This document shows, one piece after another, positions 8,494-17,966 of a DNA stretch of 64,000 nucleotides. The stretch is from NCBI RefSeq assembly GCF_900112645.1, contig NZ_FOMO01000008.1, positions 150,801-214,800 of the forward strand, in the 5' to 3' direction. The number at the start of each line of letters is the position of its first letter. The stretch's first letter is position 1. Both the position numbers and the translations under genes were made by a program. This DNA comes from Phytopseudomonas straminea. GTDB taxonomy: Bacteria; Pseudomonadota; Gammaproteobacteria; Pseudomonadales; Pseudomonadaceae. The notes under the pieces are model-generated. The model saw nothing but the letters and a program-made list of their open reading frames with translations, did not search any database and was not told the DNA's origin.

Positions 8494-10206
8494 TCAGCGC
8501 GGCGCCAGGTGCGAGATAAGCAACTGTACGGACTCCTGGCCGCGAAACTCGTTTACATCGAGTTTGTAGGCCAGTTCGACCCAGCGCACGGTGGGGTTGG
8601 GCCACACTTCGCGGTCGACGCCAAAGGCGATGCCGTCGAGCTGAACGCTACCGCACTCGCTCTTGAGCACCACCTTGAGGTGACGCTCGCCGACGATGCG
8701 CTGCTGCACCAGTTGGAAGGCGCCGTGGAACAGCGGCTCGGGGAAATGCTGACCCCAGGGGCCGGCATTACGCAATTCACGGGCCAGCGGCAGGTTGAAT
8801 TCGTCGATACTCAGCACACCATCGGAAAGCAGCCGACCGGTCAGGTCGTCCTCGCAGAGCTGGCGGCGTACTTCGTCGTCGAAGGCCCTGGCGAAGGTCT
8901 CGAAGTGTTCGGCCGGCAGCGACAGGCCGGCGGCCATGGCATGGCCGCCGAACTTGCTGATCAACCCTGGGTGACGCGAGGCCACGGCGTCCAGTGCATC
9001 ACGGATATGAAAGCCCGGCACAGAACGCGCCGAGCCCTTGAGCATGCCCTCCCCGGCATCGGCGAAGGCGATGGTCGGGCGGTGGTAGCGCTCCTTAAGG
9101 CGCGAGGCGAGGATGCCGATCACGCCCTGGTGCCAGTCGGCTTCGAACAGGCACAGGCCGAACGGCAGATTTTCCAGCGGCAGGTCCTTGAGCTGGGCCA
9201 GGGCCTCACGCTGCATGCCCTGCTCGATGGCCTTGCGGTCCTGGTTGAGCTGGTCGAGCTGCACGGCCATGTCGCGGGCCAGGGCTTCGTCTTCACAAAG
9301 CAGGCACTCGATGCCCAGGCTCATGTCATCCAGACGCCCGGCCGCATTCAGGCGCGGCCCCAGGATGAAACCGAGGTCGGTGGAGGTGATGCGGGCGTGC
9401 TGCTTGCCGGCCACTTCCAGCAGCGCGCGCAAACCCGGCCGGGCGCGGCCGGCGCGGATGCGCGCCAGGCCCTGGTGCACCAGGATGCGGTTGTTGGCGT
9501 CCAGCGGCACCACGTCGGCGACGCTACCCAGGGCCACCAGATCGAGCAGCTCGCCCAGGTTCGGCTCGGGCCGCTCGGTGGTGAACCAGCCCAGCTCGCG
9601 CAGCCGCGCACGCAGCGCCAGCAGCACATAGAAAATCACCCCGACGCCAGCCAGGGACTTGCTCGGGAACGTGCAGCCCGGCTGGTTGGGGTTGACGATG
9701 GCATCGGCCGCCGGCAATTCGTGGCCCGGCAAATGGTGGTCGGTAACCAATACCTTCAGCCCGGCCGCCTTGGCCGCCGCCACGCCTTCGATGCTGGAGA
9801 TGCCGTTATCCACAGTAATCAGCAGGTCGGGCTCGCGGCTCAGCGCCACGGCGACGATTTCCGGGGTCAGGCCGTAGCCGTACTCGAAGCGGTTGGGCAC
9901 CAGGTAATCGACGTGAGCGGCGCCCAGCATACGCAGGCCGAGCATGCCGACGCTGCTGGCGGTGGCGCCATCGGCATCGAAGTCGCCGACGATCAGCATA
10001 CGCTGGCGTTGCTGCAGGCCCTTGACCAGCAACTCGACCGCCTCCTCGATACCTTTGAGCTGGGTGAACGGGATCAGCCGCGCCAGGCCCTTTTCCAGCT
10101 CCACTGCCGAACGCACCCCACGTGCTGCATAAAGGCGGGTCAACAGGGGCGGCAGATTGCCCAGGTCGGGCAGTGAATCGGGAAGCGGGCGGGACTCGAT
10201 ACGCAT
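8494..10206 (-). CDS. recJ: RecJ, single-strand DNA 5'-3' exonuclease
   Basis: 570 residues, normal for RecJ. Metal-binding motifs of the DHH phosphoesterase family are in place: GDFDADG (Asp75, 77, 79), VDNGISS, and TDHH (Asp156-His157-His158). The DHHA1 part carries the GGHAMAAG motif, and an OB-like domain lies at the C-terminus. It degrades 5' single-stranded ends in RecF-pathway recombination and base-excision or mismatch repair. yaeQ lies 67 bases upstream in the same orientation. Confidence 0.97.
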   Translation of the reverse strand: MRIESRPLPDSLPDLGNLPPLLTRLYAARGVRSAVELEKGLARLIPFTQLKGIEEAVELLVKGLQQRQRMLIVGDFDADGATASSVGMLGLRMLGAAHVDYLVPNRFEYGYGLTPEIVAVALSREPDLLITVDNGISSIEGVAAAKAAGLKVLVTDHHLPGHELPAADAIVNPNQPGCTFPSKSLAGVGVIFYVLLALRARLRELGWFTTERPEPNLGELLDLVALGSVADVVPLDANNRILVHQGLARIRAGRARPGLRALLEVAGKQHARITSTDLGFILGPRLNAAGRLDDMSLGIECLLCEDEALARDMAVQLDQLNQDRKAIEQGMQREALAQLKDLPLENLPFGLCLFEADWHQGVIGILASRLKERYHRPTIAFADAGEGMLKGSARSVPGFHIRDALDAVASRHPGLISKFGGHAMAAGLSLPAEHFETFARAFDDEVRRQLCEDDLTGRLLSDGVLSIDEFNLPLARELRNAGPWGQHFPEPLFHGAFQLVQQRIVGERHLKVVLKSECGSVQLDGIAFGVDREVWPNPTVRWVELAYKLDVNEFRGQESVQLLISHLAPR

Positions 10207-10273
10207 GGACGTGATTTTCTACTCGTGCGGTTGACTCGGGGGCCGATGCCCGGCGGTGCCGGGCCGGTTTGCA

Positions 10274-10825
10274 TCAGTTGCTCAGTTCGCGCTCGCCGGC
10301 CAGCCATTCCACCGGGATTTCGTGCTGGCCGCGCTCGTCGGTGACGAACAGCTCGCCGTCGCTGATCATCACGCTCCAGGAGAGCGAACGAGGCAGATCC
10401 TGGGACAGTTCGGCCAACGCCTCCTGACCGAGGGCCACGACATTGATGTTCTTCAGGCTGCGCACCGGGTCCAGGCATTTGCTCTGCCAGACGCGCAGGT
10501 TGCCATAGGCCACCAGGCTGAATTTCTCGGTGCGCCGCGAGCACCAGGTGATGCGCTCGCTGTCCGGCTGGCCGACTTCGATCCAGTGCAGCACACGGCC
10601 ATCCAGGCTCTTTTCCCACAGCGCCGGCTCGTCGACGTCCGACAGGCCACGGCCAAAGGCGAGGTTTTCCTGATAGAACAGCGCATAGGCGATCAGCCGC
10701 GACGCCAGGCGCTCCTCGGTTTCCGAGGGATGGCGGGCCACGGTGAAGCGCAGGCTTTCATAGATGTTGCGGTCGATATCGGTGAGGTTGAGATCGACTT
10801 TGTAGGTCGTGGACGGCAGGGCCAT
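10274..10825 (-). CDS. yaeQ: YaeQ family protein
   Basis: 183 residues, matching the YaeQ family along its whole length (MALPSTTYKVDLNLTDIDR at the start, VGQPDSERITWCSRR in the centre). The fold is related to PD-(D/E)XK nucleases, but the cellular role is not settled. It is encoded upstream of recJ, a common Pseudomonas arrangement. No signal peptide or membrane segment is present. Confidence 0.93.
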   Translation of the reverse strand: MALPSTTYKVDLNLTDIDRNIYESLRFTVARHPSETEERLASRLIAYALFYQENLAFGRGLSDVDEPALWEKSLDGRVLHWIEVGQPDSERITWCSRRTEKFSLVAYGNLRVWQSKCLDPVRSLKNINVVALGQEALAELSQDLPRSLSWSVMISDGELFVTDERGQHEIPVEWLAGERELSN

Positions 10826-10927
10826 GGCGAACTTCTTGGAATCGGGGAAAAGTGCGCCAGTCTATCAGCCCGGCCAGGAGCATGGGCAGCGCGCTGCCCA
10901 AAGGAAGCGCCTGCCCTGCTCGCTCGA

Positions 10928-12571
10928 TCAGCTATCCGATTTCCAATCCGGGTAACGGCGCTCCGCCGGCGCCGGCGGGAAGTATTGGTACAGCCAGGTT
11001 TCGCTGAGCACTTCCTTGTTGTCGACGCGGCGCAGGTAGGCGCGCATGTTCACCGGCTCGACGCTGTCGCTGGTGGGGAACCAGTCGAACTGCGCGCGGA
11101 AGCCTTCGATCTCCGGGTACAGGGCCAGGATGCTGAAATCCTTGGCCTCGCCATGGGAAGCCTCGACCACCACCTCGACCTGAGCCTTGGCATCCATCTC
11201 TGCCAGCGGGCCGCCGGCGAAATCGATGGCGAAACGCCGCGCCCATACTTTCGGCCAGTGCTCGCCCGGCGCCCAGCCAAGGGTGAAACCGCCCATGCCG
11301 GAGCGCGTGCCATGCACCTGAGCCAGGGTCGGTTTGACCGGCGGCAGCGCCGCCCAGTGCAGTTTGTAGCCGAAGTTCAGCGAGGTGCCGGGCTCGATGG
11401 TCTGCTTGGGATTCCAGAAGCAGACGATGTTGTCCATGGTTTCGCCGGTGGTGGGAATCTCCAGCAGGTCGATGCTGCCCTCGCCCCACTGGGTGGTCGG
11501 TTCGACCCACAGGCTCGGGCGGCGGCTGTACCACACCACGGTGTCCTGGTAGGACTTGAAGTCGTGGTCGAACTGCACCAGGCCGAAGCCTTTCGGGTTG
11601 GTATCGGCGAAAGCGTTGAACTGCAGTTTTTCCGGGTTGTTGAGCGGCCGGCAGACCCACTCGCCGTTGCCGCGCCACATGGACAGGCGATCGCTGTCGT
11701 GGATCGCCGTGGCGATGAAGTCGCACATGCGCCGCTCATGGCCACCGCACGAGAACATGCTGGTCATTGGCGTGATGCCCAGCTGCTTGATGGCCTTGCG
11801 GGCGTTGATGTGGGCGTCGATATCCATCACCACGCGGTCTTCCAGGCAGTCGATATCGAAGCGGAAGGCGCCAGTGGCGCTCGGCGAGTCGAGCAATGCG
11901 TAGAGCACGAAGCGGCTGGCATCCTTGGCCGGGGTCTCGAACCAGAACTCGATGAAGTCCGGGAATTCTTCCGGCTTGTCGCTGAAGGTGTCGATAGCCA
12001 TGCCGCGGGCCGAGAGGCCGTACTGGCCGGTGTTGTCCACCGCGCGGAAGTAGCTGGCACCGAGGAACGAGACGATGTCGTACTTGGCGATGTTCGGTTG
12101 CTTGAACACCTTGAGGCCTGCAAAGCCCAGGTCACCCTTGAGCTGCGACACGTCCACCCCGCTCTTGCCGTATTCGAACAGCTCGGGGCGGAAGTGCACC
12201 TCGCGGGCCTGACGAGTCTTGGGGTCGACGGCGTGCATGCGCACTGGCTGGCGAAAGCCCATGCCGACGTGGAAGAACTGCACGTCGAGCTGGCCGCCCA
12301 ACTCGTTCCACAGCGAGTGCGCCGGGTCGTACTGGATGGCGTTGAACTGCTGGGGCGTGAGTTCGGCGAGGGTCTTGGGCAGCACCTCGGCGGTGCTCTT
12401 GTAGGCCTGGCCGGCCATGCTCTTGGCGCGCGCCTGCAGTTGCTTGAAGTCGAAGGGCTCGGCCTCGCCGTCGGCGGTCTTGGCGAAGCTGTGCAGGCTG
12501 AACAGGCTGGCCGGCAAACCACTGGCGGCGGCCATCATCATCGAGGCTTTGAGGAGGTCACGTCTATGCAT
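10928..12571 (-). CDS. opgD: OpgD, periplasmic glucan biosynthesis protein
   Basis: 547 residues, with an N-terminal twin-arginine-type signal (MHRRDLLKASMMMAAASG) and the OpgG/OpgD fold. Recognisable family segments include FDFKQLQARAKSMAG and GGQLDVQFFHVGMGF. OpgD helps build osmoregulated periplasmic glucans. I chose the ATG at 12571, six bases after AGGG and directly before the RR motif; an in-frame ATG two codons upstream would sit on the ribosome-binding site. A short 145-base gap separates it from the ankyrin gene upstream. Confidence 0.95.
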   Translation of the reverse strand: MHRRDLLKASMMMAAASGLPASLFSLHSFAKTADGEAEPFDFKQLQARAKSMAGQAYKSTAEVLPKTLAELTPQQFNAIQYDPAHSLWNELGGQLDVQFFHVGMGFRQPVRMHAVDPKTRQAREVHFRPELFEYGKSGVDVSQLKGDLGFAGLKVFKQPNIAKYDIVSFLGASYFRAVDNTGQYGLSARGMAIDTFSDKPEEFPDFIEFWFETPAKDASRFVLYALLDSPSATGAFRFDIDCLEDRVVMDIDAHINARKAIKQLGITPMTSMFSCGGHERRMCDFIATAIHDSDRLSMWRGNGEWVCRPLNNPEKLQFNAFADTNPKGFGLVQFDHDFKSYQDTVVWYSRRPSLWVEPTTQWGEGSIDLLEIPTTGETMDNIVCFWNPKQTIEPGTSLNFGYKLHWAALPPVKPTLAQVHGTRSGMGGFTLGWAPGEHWPKVWARRFAIDFAGGPLAEMDAKAQVEVVVEASHGEAKDFSILALYPEIEGFRAQFDWFPTSDSVEPVNMRAYLRRVDNKEVLSETWLYQYFPPAPAERRYPDWKSDS

Positions 12572-12716
12572 GGGCATCCCTGAATCGGTAAGGAATCTAG
12601 GCACCGCCCCTGCAGGGCGATGGAAAAATACCTACAACAGATAGCCCTACCCGCCACATGGTTCCGCGCCGAATGTGCAACCGCCGCGAAACACCATCAG
12701 CGGCACAAGCGAAACG

Positions 12717-13181
12717 CTAACGTGCCGCCTTAAGCAGGTTGCGAATGGCCTTGCGATCGCGCTTGCCGTCGCGCTTGTCGAGCAGGTCGAGAAAGGCGAA
12801 GGAATCGAGGCCGTTGAGGGTGGTCTTGGGGCTGACGATCTTGCGCTTGGGGTTGGCGCCGTGTTCGAGCAGCAGTTTCACCAGCACCGGCTCGTCATAG
12901 AGGATGGCGCCATTGAGGGCGGACAGGCCCATCTGGTCCGGCTCGTCGACCGGGCAACCAGCCTCCAGCGCCTGTTTCATCTGCTTCAGCGCCATGGCCT
13001 TGCGCGCCTCGGACTCGCCGTAAGCGGCGGCCATCAGGGTCAGGGTCGGCGCCTGCATGCCGGCATTGCCGAGCACGCAGCCGCGCTCGTCCATCGGCTG
13101 CAGGCCGTGGTCTTTCTGTACGTCTTCGGCGTGGGCTGCGCCAGCGACTAAAAGACAAAGAATCAGAACCCTAAACTGCAT
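12717..13181 (-). CDS. Small exported ankyrin-repeat protein
   Basis: 154 residues with a clear signal peptide (MQFRVLILCLLVAGAAHA, cleavage after AHA). About two ankyrin repeats follow: SALNGAILYDEPVLVKLLLEHGANP is the clearest (given as two parts in the protein, about 85-110). Two cysteines at about residues 35 and 76 could form a disulfide. The start codon lies inside the last codons of sbcC in another frame (11-base overlap), so it is probably co-translated with sbcC. No function is assigned; periplasmic ankyrin proteins usually bind other proteins. Confidence 0.8.
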   Translation of the reverse strand: MQFRVLILCLLVAGAAHAEDVQKDHGLQPMDERGCVLGNAGMQAPTLTLMAAAYGESEARKAMALKQMKQALEAGCPVDEPDQMGLSALNGAILYDEPVLVKLLLEHGANPKRKIVSPKTTLNGLDSFAFLDLLDKRDGKRDRKAIRNLLKAAR

Positions 13182-16100
13182 AGCGTTTCTCCAGCGTGCT
13201 GTAGCCCATACCTACACCTTTATTGACCTTGAGCTGCACGGCAACACGCTCCTTGAGCGCCTCGACGTGGCTGATCACGCCGATCATCTTGCCGCTGGCG
13301 TTGAGATTGTCCAGGGCATCGAGGGCCACCTCCAGGGTTTCGCCGTCCAGAGTGCCGAAGCCTTCGTCCAGGAACAGCGAGTCAATGCGCGTCTTGTGGC
13401 TGACCAGATCGGAAAGCGCCAGGGCCAGCGCCAGGCTGACCAGAAAGCTCTCGCCACCGGACAAGGTGCGGGTGTCGCGCGCCACATCGCCCTGCCAGGT
13501 GTCGATGACTTCCAGCTCCAGCTCGCCGAGGGATTTGCGCGCCAGCTGGTAACGGCCGTGCAGACGCTGCAACTGCCCATTGGCCAGATGTACCAGGTGG
13601 CCGAGGGTCAGGCCCTGGGCGAAACGCCGGTACTTGGCGCCATCAGCCGAGCCAATCAGGCTGTTGAGCTGTTGCCAGCTGTCGTACTCGCCCTGCTGCC
13701 GGGCGATGGCTTCGAACAGCGCCTGCTGGTTGAGGCGGCGCTGATCGTCGCCCTGCAACAGCCCGCGAATCTCGCCCTGGCGCTGGCCAAGTTGCTTCAA
13801 GATCGCCTGCAGACTCTGCAGATGCTCATCCAGATATGTGGCGCTGTGCTCGGTCTGCGGCTCGGCGCGCAACGCGGCCAGTTGCGCCTGGGCAGAGGCC
13901 TGCAGGGCACGCGCTTCGGTCTGAGCTTTCTCCAGGCGCTGCTTGAGCGCCAGCAGCTGTTCGCGCTGTTCGTCATCGAGAGCGGCACCTAGAAACGCTG
14001 CCTCGTCGGCGAACGGGCTGCCGGCCAGTGCCGTTTGCCACTGCTGCGCCGCAGCCTGCTCGGCCTCAAGCAGCGCCTGATGCTGGCGAGCGATGCCGTC
14101 CAAGGTGATGCGCAGTTCCAGGCAACGCCGCTCGGCGCTCTCCCAGTTGGCCTGGGCCGCTTCGAGACGGGCCGCGGCCTGCTCCATCAGCTCGGTGGCA
14201 AACGGCTCGCCCTCTGCCTCCCGCCAGCGGGCCTGCCACTGCTGAGCCTGTTTGTCGGTCTCGCCGGCCTGGTGCTGCAACGCCGGCAGTTGCTGGGCCA
14301 GCGCCTGGCGCCGCTGCTGGGTTTCCTGCCAGCAGTTAGCCTCGGCCTGGCGGGCAGCCAACCAGGCGGCGCCGTCCTGCGGCAGTTCATGGCCGAAGGC
14401 CGCGAGTTGCGTGGCCAGGTCGCTTTCGATTGCGCTCAGGCGCTCACCCTGGGCAACCAGTTGCTCGTCCAGCGCCTGCTGGGCGGCCTGCGCCAGATCG
14501 CGCTCATGTTCGATGGCGGCCTGCTGATGTTGGGCCGCCTGGTGTTTCTGGCTGGCCATATTGGCGGCCTGACGGGCTCTTTCTAGCTCGATCTTGAGGC
14601 CGTCGAGTGCTTTGAGCGTGGCGTTGATCTCGACGTGCTCGCTGAGCTGGCGGGTTTGTGCGGCCGCGAGTGCCTGCTCGTCTTCAGGCAGCGGATCGAG
14701 GGTTTCGCCCAGGCGCTGCCAGGTGGCGGCCAGGGCATCGAGCTGACGCTGCAGATCCTGATCCTGCTCCTGGCTCTGGCCAACCTGGGTTTGCAGGGCA
14801 GCGACCTGGCTGCCGAGCTGCTGGCCCTGCTCGGTCAGGGCTTCCAGCGTTTGCCGCGCCTCGTCACGCTCACGCTGGGTAGCCGACACGTCCAGCGCCT
14901 GATAGGCGGCGATGGCCGGATGCTCGGTGGCGCCGCACAGCGGACAGGGCTCATGGGCCTGCAACTGCGCGCGGTAGGTTTCCAGGGCGCGGATGCGCTG
15001 TTCCTGCTCCAGCAGCTTTTCCTGATCGACCAGGCGCTGCTTGACCTCGCGATAGCGCTCGCGCAAGACCCCACGCTCGGCCTCCTTTTCAGCCAGGCTT
15101 TGCTGCTGGCGGGCCAGGTTGGCCGCGGTGCGCTGGCGCTGCTGATTCAACTGACTGCGCCGCTCGGCCAGCTGCGCGAGTTGCTCAAGGACGCTGCCGC
15201 GGGCGTGCACCTGCTGCCAATGCTCACGCCACTGCGCCTCGCTGCGACCGGCCAACGCGGCTTGCCAGCGCCCTTCCACCTCACTGACCACCCGCTCAGC
15301 CTCGGCTTTCGCCTGGACGGCAGCCTGCATCGATTGGGCAAGGCCATTCAGCTGCCCGGCGAACTGCTGCAACTGGCCGGCACCGGCCTGCTGGCGAGCC
15401 TGCAGACTGGCGAGAGATTGGCGGGCCTGATCACGGGCCTGAAAGGCCTGCTGCCAGCCGCTTAGCTGGGCAGCCAGACGTTCATGGTCAGCGTTGGCTT
15501 GCAGCTGCGCATCCAGCGCCTGGCATTCAGCCTCAAGGCGTTGCACCGCCTGCTGTTTCTCCAGCCCTAGGGCTGCGCTGGCCCGAGTAGCCTGTTCGAG
15601 GCTGCTGTGCCAGTGCGCCTGGGCCTGGGCAAGTTCCTGTTGATGATTGCGTTGCTGCTCTTCATTGGCTGCCAGTGCGCGGTCAGCATCACGCCGGGCC
15701 TGGTACAGAGGCTGCAGGCGCTGGGCGGGCTCGCTCAGCTGCAGGCGCGCCAGCTCGGTGGCGGCGTCGCGCTCGGCCTGAGCAGCCGCATCCACCTGAG
15801 CGGTAGCAGCCGCGGCCTGCTCCTCGGCACGCGCCAGGTCAGTCAGCCACTGCCGCTGGCGGGTGGCTTCGGCATGGGCCTGCTGGGTTTCGCCCTCCTC
15901 GACCGCCAGCTGCGCCGCCTCATCAGCCAGCGCCTGGCGTTGTTCGTCAGCCAGCAGTTCGACGCCTTCGGCGCGAGCACGCAGCTGATCAAGCTGGTTT
16001 CTCACCTCGCGGGTCTGCTCGAACACGCGCTGGGAAATCTGCCCGTAAATATCGGTGCCGGTCAGCTCCTCGAGCAACTCGGCGCGCTGATTGGCAGAGG

Positions 16101-16584
16101 CTTCGAGAAAGGCCGCGAAGCCGCCCTGGGCCAGCAGCATCGATTTGGTGAAGCGGCCGAAATCCAGGCCGGTCAGGCGCTCCACCTCCTTGGGCTTTTC
16201 GCTGAGCTTGTCGGTGATGATCTCCCCGTCCAGCTTCGCCAGCTCGGCCTTGGCGCCCTGCAGCGCGCCATCGGCCTTGTCGCGGGCACGGCGCTGACTC
16301 CAGAACGCCCGGTAGCCCTGGCCCTTCACCGCGAATTCGACCTCGGCCAGGCACTCGGCGGTGTGCCGGGTCATCAGCTCGTTCTCGCCACCGACCTTGT
16401 CCATGCGCGGGGTGCGGTGATACAGCGCCAGGCAGATGGCGTCGAGCAGCGTGGTCTTGCCCGCGCCGGTAGGCCCGGTGATGGCGAACAGACCATTGCT
16501 GGCGAAAGGCTCGGCGGTGAAATCGATCTTCCACTCGCCCTTGAGCGAATTGAGGTTCTTCAGGCGCAGGCTGAGGATTTTCAT
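13171..16584 (-). CDS. sbcC: SbcC, SMC-like ATPase subunit of the SbcCD nuclease
   Basis: 1137 residues. Walker A is GPTGAGKTT at 37-45. A very long Gln/Ala-rich coiled coil is interrupted in the middle by the zinc-hook CPLCG, and the C-terminal ATPase half has the signature LSGGE and Walker B SLFLDEGFG. With SbcD it cleaves hairpins and blocked DNA ends. The ATG at 16584 begins the family N-terminus MKILSLRLKNLNSLKG. Its normal partner gene sbcD is not adjacent but 8.5 kb away (25038-26255), which is unusual. The ankyrin gene overlaps its 3' end. Confidence 0.95.
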   Translation of the reverse strand: MKILSLRLKNLNSLKGEWKIDFTAEPFASNGLFAITGPTGAGKTTLLDAICLALYHRTPRMDKVGGENELMTRHTAECLAEVEFAVKGQGYRAFWSQRRARDKADGALQGAKAELAKLDGEIITDKLSEKPKEVERLTGLDFGRFTKSMLLAQGGFAAFLEASANQRAELLEELTGTDIYGQISQRVFEQTREVRNQLDQLRARAEGVELLADEQRQALADEAAQLAVEEGETQQAHAEATRQRQWLTDLARAEEQAAAATAQVDAAAQAERDAATELARLQLSEPAQRLQPLYQARRDADRALAANEEQQRNHQQELAQAQAHWHSSLEQATRASAALGLEKQQAVQRLEAECQALDAQLQANADHERLAAQLSGWQQAFQARDQARQSLASLQARQQAGAGQLQQFAGQLNGLAQSMQAAVQAKAEAERVVSEVEGRWQAALAGRSEAQWREHWQQVHARGSVLEQLAQLAERRSQLNQQRQRTAANLARQQQSLAEKEAERGVLRERYREVKQRLVDQEKLLEQEQRIRALETYRAQLQAHEPCPLCGATEHPAIAAYQALDVSATQRERDEARQTLEALTEQGQQLGSQVAALQTQVGQSQEQDQDLQRQLDALAATWQRLGETLDPLPEDEQALAAAQTRQLSEHVEINATLKALDGLKIELERARQAANMASQKHQAAQHQQAAIEHERDLAQAAQQALDEQLVAQGERLSAIESDLATQLAAFGHELPQDGAAWLAARQAEANCWQETQQRRQALAQQLPALQHQAGETDKQAQQWQARWREAEGEPFATELMEQAAARLEAAQANWESAERRCLELRITLDGIARQHQALLEAEQAAAQQWQTALAGSPFADEAAFLGAALDDEQREQLLALKQRLEKAQTEARALQASAQAQLAALRAEPQTEHSATYLDEHLQSLQAILKQLGQRQGEIRGLLQGDDQRRLNQQALFEAIARQQGEYDSWQQLNSLIGSADGAKYRRFAQGLTLGHLVHLANGQLQRLHGRYQLARKSLGELELEVIDTWQGDVARDTRTLSGGESFLVSLALALALSDLVSHKTRIDSLFLDEGFGTLDGETLEVALDALDNLNASGKMIGVISHVEALKERVAVQLKVNKGVGMGYSTLEKRYAV

Positions 16585-16754
16585 GGAGGCAGGGCTGGGC
16601 TCGAAACGGTAGCAGGCCGCTATTGTGGCATTGTTGCGGGCTGGCGGGGCCTTGCCGCGACGCAGATCGTTTGACGTGCGTGGTAACAAAAACGTCCTGT
16701 TACATCCTCGGCGGGCGGGTAACGTGTGAGGCCCGCTATCAGGAGAGATTTGCC

Positions 16755-17882
16755 ATGACCCGTCCCGTTCATCTTTTGCTCGGTGGTATCGCACTCGGTC
16801 TCGCCAGCCTCGGCGCACAGGCGGCTGACGCCCTGCCCCAGGAGCAATGGCCGTTCACCGCCGAGCCGCGCGCCACGCTGGATGAGCCATGGGCCATGAC
16901 CTTTCTGCCCGACGGCACGCTGCTGGTGACCGAGAAGCGCGGCGTGCTCAAGCACCTCGACCCGAAGACCGGCAAGAGCCACGACATCGCCGGTGTACCG
17001 GAAGTCGCCTACGGCGGCCAGGGCGGTTTTGGCGACGTGATCCTGCACCCCGACTTCGCCAACAACCAGTACGTCTATATCAGCTACGCCGAAGCCGGTG
17101 ACGGCGACACCCGCGGCGCGGCGGTGGCCCGCGCCAAGCTGCAGCTCAACGATGACGGCAGCGGCGCACTGACCGAGCTGAGCGTGATCTGGCAGCAAAC
17201 GCCCAAGGTCAGCGGTGCAGGGCACTACGGCCATCGCCTGGCATTCGGCCCGGATGGCAAGCTGTGGATCACCTCCAGCGAGCGGCAAAAATTCAGCCCG
17301 GCCCAGGATATGAAATCCAACCTCGGCAAACTGGTACGCCTGAACGACGACGGCAGCCTGCCGGCCGACAATCCCTTCGCCGACCAGGGCGGTGTGGCCG
17401 CGCAGGTGTGGTCCCTGGGCCACCGCAACATGCTCGGCCTGGCCTTCGACGCCAATGACAAGCTGTGGGTGCACGAGATGGGCCCGGCCGGCGGCGACGA
17501 ACTGAACCTGATCGTACGCGGCGAAAACTACGGTTATCCCGAGGTTTCCAACGGCGATCACTACGGTGGCAAGCCGATTCCCGACCACGACACCCGCCCC
17601 GAATTCGCAGCGCCGAAAATCACCTGGAACCCGGTCATTTCCCCGGCAGGCTTCGTGATCTATCAGGGCGAGCGTTTTCCCGGCTGGAACGGCGCCGGGC
17701 TGATCGGCGGGCTGTCGTCCCAGGCACTGGTGCGCGTCGCCTTCGACGGCGACAACGCCCGCGAGGCCGAGCGCTATGACATGGGCGCGCGCATCCGCGA
17801 AGTGGAGCAAGGCCCGGATGGCAGCATCTGGCTGCTGGAGGATGGCGCTGATGGACGGCTGCTGGAGCTCCTCCCGAAATAA
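16755..17882 (+). CDS. Periplasmic PQQ-dependent aldose sugar dehydrogenase (YliI/Asd type)
   Basis: 375 residues with a signal peptide (HLLLGGIALGLASLGAQA, then ADALP). A six-bladed beta-propeller of the soluble glucose dehydrogenase family follows, with family motifs EPWAMTFLPDGTLLVTEKRG, GHRNMLGLAFD and EMGPAGGDELNL. Such enzymes oxidise aldose sugars using PQQ in the periplasm. The ATG at 16755 follows AGGAGA. It is transcribed divergently from sbcC and ends at a strong terminator shared with the convergent transporter gene. Confidence 0.9.
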   Translation: MTRPVHLLLGGIALGLASLGAQAADALPQEQWPFTAEPRATLDEPWAMTFLPDGTLLVTEKRGVLKHLDPKTGKSHDIAGVPEVAYGGQGGFGDVILHPDFANNQYVYISYAEAGDGDTRGAAVARAKLQLNDDGSGALTELSVIWQQTPKVSGAGHYGHRLAFGPDGKLWITSSERQKFSPAQDMKSNLGKLVRLNDDGSLPADNPFADQGGVAAQVWSLGHRNMLGLAFDANDKLWVHEMGPAGGDELNLIVRGENYGYPEVSNGDHYGGKPIPDHDTRPEFAAPKITWNPVISPAGFVIYQGERFPGWNGAGLIGGLSSQALVRVAFDGDNAREAERYDMGARIREVEQGPDGSIWLLEDGADGRLLELLPK

Positions 17883-17920
17883 CCAGTAGTTCGACGATGC
17901 ACAGGCAACGTCAGGACCAT

Positions 17921-17950
17921 AAAAAACCGCAGCCAGGCTGCGGTTTTTTT
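17921..17950. terminator. Bidirectional intrinsic terminator
   Basis: The perfect stem CCGCAGCC/GGCTGCGG is preceded by six A and followed by seven T, so it works on both strands. It sits between the convergent aldose dehydrogenase (ends 17882) and the transporter (ends 17967). Confidence 0.93.
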
Positions 17951-17966
17951 ATGCCGGGATTTCGGC

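Noticed and set aside
10256..12583. Very long open frame on the plus strand opposite opgD and yaeQ
   Set aside because: It is antisense to two clear genes, spans the gap between them and shows no domain; such frames are expected in GC-rich DNA with strong third-base bias.
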